Source: a bacterium HR39 (GTDB taxonomy: Bacteria; Pseudomonadota; Alphaproteobacteria; Geminicoccales; Geminicoccaceae). Taken from it: a stretch of DNA of 8,539 nucleotides. Within the stretch, counting starts at the first letter, position 1. Each line of letters starts with the position of its first letter. The translations under genes were made by a program, and so were the position numbers. The notes under the pieces were generated by a model, which saw nothing but the letters and a program-made list of their open reading frames with translations, was not told where the DNA came from and did not search any database. Positions 7,301-8,539 of the stretch are shown piece by piece. The DNA lies in contig BEIP01000033.1 of assembly GCA_002898955.1 (NCBI GenBank), forward strand, positions 1-8,539. Direction: 5' to 3'.

Positions 7301-7907
7301 CGTTGACCAGCACCCGCGGATCCAGGAAACCCAGCCCGTAGATCTCGCGGATCCAGCCCTGCCTGTCCACCAGGAACACGCGCAGCAGGTGGTAGATCTG
7401 GCCGGGCGTGCGCAGCACCGGCTGGCCGAAGGCTTCGAGGAGCGGCGCGAGGGCTTCCTCGCTCTCCGCGGTGAGCCAGCGCCACGGCGCCCCGCCCCGA
7501 TCCACGCTCTCCTCCATCGCCCGCAGCAGTTCAGGCTTGTCGTAGGCGGGATCCAGGCTGATCGTGACGATCGCGAGGTTGCGGGCGAGCTCGGGATCGC
7601 GCCGCGTCGCCTCGTGCACGGCGAACAGCCGGTCCAGCAGGAGCGGGCAGCCCTGCGGATCGCTGCAGCGGGTATAGGCGAAGGAGACGAAGGCGATGCG
7701 CCCGCGCACCACCTCGCACAGGCGCACGCGCCGGCCAAGGGTGTCGAGCAGCACGCCGTCGGGCATGCGCCGGATGCGGTGCAGGACGTAGGTGCCCGGC
7801 CGCGGCGGCTCGTAGTGGAAGAAACCGTCCGCCGGCTCGGGCACGACGTCCGCGGCCGCGGGTGGCGGTCCCGCGGCCGCGACGGGGAGCAGCGCGCGCC
7901 GGCGCAC
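7263..7907 (-). CDS. SCO1/SenC family thioredoxin-fold protein
   Basis: The 214-residue product has the SCO layout: an entry strand IAFVSFAYTRC (71-81), a Cys pair in CSDPQGCP (Cys81, Cys87), TISLDPAYDKPELL (115-128) and a His in YHLLRVFLVD (His173) at the family's third copper-ligand position. SCO proteins bind copper through two Cys and one His and deliver it, or act as thiol-disulfide proteins, at the periplasmic face. The usual motif is C-x3-C; here it is C-x5-C. The GTG at 7907 comes five bases after the mtoX stop, with only GAGG three bases before it, so translation is probably coupled. The N-terminus is a weak export signal: three Arg, then a short Ala/Pro-rich stretch. MTO is a copper enzyme and SCO genes are known beside mtoX, so copper delivery to MTO is the best guess. 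Confidence 0.88.
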   Translation of the reverse strand: MRRRALLPVAAAGPPPAAADVVPEPADGFFHYEPPRPGTYVLHRIRRMPDGVLLDTLGRRVRLCEVVRGRIAFVSFAYTRCSDPQGCPLLLDRLFAVHEATRRDPELARNLAIVTISLDPAYDKPELLRAMEESVDRGGAPWRWLTAESEEALAPLLEAFGQPVLRTPGQIYHLLRVFLVDRQGWIREIYGLGFLDPRVLVNDVRTLLLEEGRG

Positions 7908-7912
7908 CGTCC

Positions 7913-8539
7913 TCAGCTCTGGTAGATGACGCCCGAGCCGAAGCGCATGATGTGCGGCCGGCCGAGCTTCTCGGCGAAGAAGTCGATCTCGAAGCGCGGA
8001 TGCAGCTCACGGCCGTCCCAGGTGAAGGCGCGAAGGAACTGCTCGTTGTCTTCGCCCTTCTTGTCCCAGCGGGAGAGGAGCGACGAGGTGAAGTAGACGC
8101 GCTTCCCGTCCCAGCTCTGGGAGACCATGTTGACCTGACGGCCGATCACCCGCTCGTAGATCTGCTTCGGATGGAACGGGTCCGACACGTCGAACACCCG
8201 GCAGGTGCCGTCCATGAAGCAGTCCACGAACAGCGTGCTGTTATCGGCGCTGAGGGAGATGTCGACCGGCAGCGGCACCTTCGAGGGGTCGCCGATGTCG
8301 GCCACCGCCTTCGCGTGCCATGCGCCGGCGTCGTCCCGCCACACCAGCCAGAGCTTCGAGGTGAGGGCGGTGCTGGTGAAGGCGTAGATGTTGTCCTCGC
8401 CCCACGCCCAGCGGATCTCGAGCGGCGCACCGGGCACGTAAAAGCTCCAGGCGGTAGCGGCCCCCTGCGTCGGCCACCGCCTCCAGGCTCCCCACCCGAA
8501 CCTTCGCCCCGGGCAGGGGAGGTTCGTCGGGACCCTTTA
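7913..8539 (-). CDS. mtoX: Selenium-binding protein/methanethiol oxidase, C-terminal part, with apparent frameshift
   Basis: The 5' part lies beyond the window. From 8437 down, one frame encodes a clear C-terminal half of the SBP56 family: DISLSADNSTLFV, FDVSDPFHPKQ, SWDGKRVYFTSSLLSRWDKK and FEIDFFAEKLGRPH match the SELENBP1 blocks. That frame has a TAA at 8537-8539. Upstream of about 8443 a different frame reads like a real gene (KGPDEPPLPGAKVRVGSLEA, then GGRYRLE). Removing one A from AAAA at 8440-8443 joins the two as RLE-L-YVPGAPLE. The family oxidises methanethiol to formaldehyde, sulfide and hydrogen peroxide; the Hyphomicrobium enzyme is periplasmic and copper-dependent. The SCO and MauG genes downstream support methanethiol oxidase. 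The frameshift could be a sequencing error, a real mutation (pseudogene) or, less likely, programmed. The conserved downstream frame favours an error or a recent change. Confidence 0.85.

Noticed and set aside
5843..7306. 487-codon plus-strand open frame opposite the di-heme gene
   Set aside because: Antisense to a gene with two CxxCH sites and full family motifs; no motifs of its own.
7301..7738. Upstream extension of the di-heme reading frame
   Set aside because: It lies inside the SCO gene, is rich in Arg, Ser and Cys without family sequence, and would bury the signal peptide.
1..8539. CRISPR array, tRNA, rRNA, insertion sequence or prophage
   Set aside because: No regular repeats, RNA gene folds, transposase motifs or terminal inverted repeats were seen on either strand.

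Overview
The window is a GC-rich, gene-dense stretch that looks like a proteobacterial chromosome. Reasons are the strong G/C preference at third codon positions, frequent GTG starts, Shine-Dalgarno motifs of the GGAGG type, and gene families typical of respiring Gram-negative bacteria with a periplasm. I cannot name the genus from sequence alone. Nothing suggests a mobile element, phage, CRISPR array, tRNA or rRNA.

Left half (+ strand, about 298-5620): a conserved stress module. After a roughly 300-base leader without a gene come prkA (AAA+ serine kinase-like protein, E. coli YeaG type), a UPF0229/DUF444 protein with a VWA-like metal-binding motif (YeaH/YhbH), and a SpoVR/YcgB family protein. 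The second and third genes overlap by four bases (ATGA), so all three probably form one operon. In enterobacteria the homologues are starvation and general-stress genes. A small secreted SYLF/Ysc84-domain protein follows 67 bases later, behind a short inverted repeat, and may belong to the same transcript.

Right half (- strand, about 8539 down to 5614): a tightly packed periplasmic redox module read towards the first one. In transcription order it holds the C-terminal part of a selenium-binding-protein/methanethiol oxidase (SBP56/MtoX) that runs off the window edge, a SCO1/SenC-type thioredoxin-fold protein, a MauG/cytochrome c peroxidase-like di-heme protein, and a small mono-heme cytochrome c. 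The mtoX-SCO-mauG combination is the known signature of bacterial methanethiol oxidase loci. SCO is expected to serve copper delivery and MauG to serve maturation, or possibly removal of the hydrogen peroxide made by the enzyme. The added cytochrome c suggests an electron route to or from the di-heme protein.

Main oddities: an apparent one-base frameshift in mtoX at an AAAA run (8440-8443); a C-x5-C rather than C-x3-C motif in the SCO protein; a small cytochrome c that lacks the usual distal-methionine motif; a 38-base gene overlap at the start of the di-heme gene; and two operons that converge with their stop codons overlapping by seven bases, leaving no room for a terminator. I see no wholly new system. 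The most novel content is in the details of the methanethiol oxidase maturation cluster.
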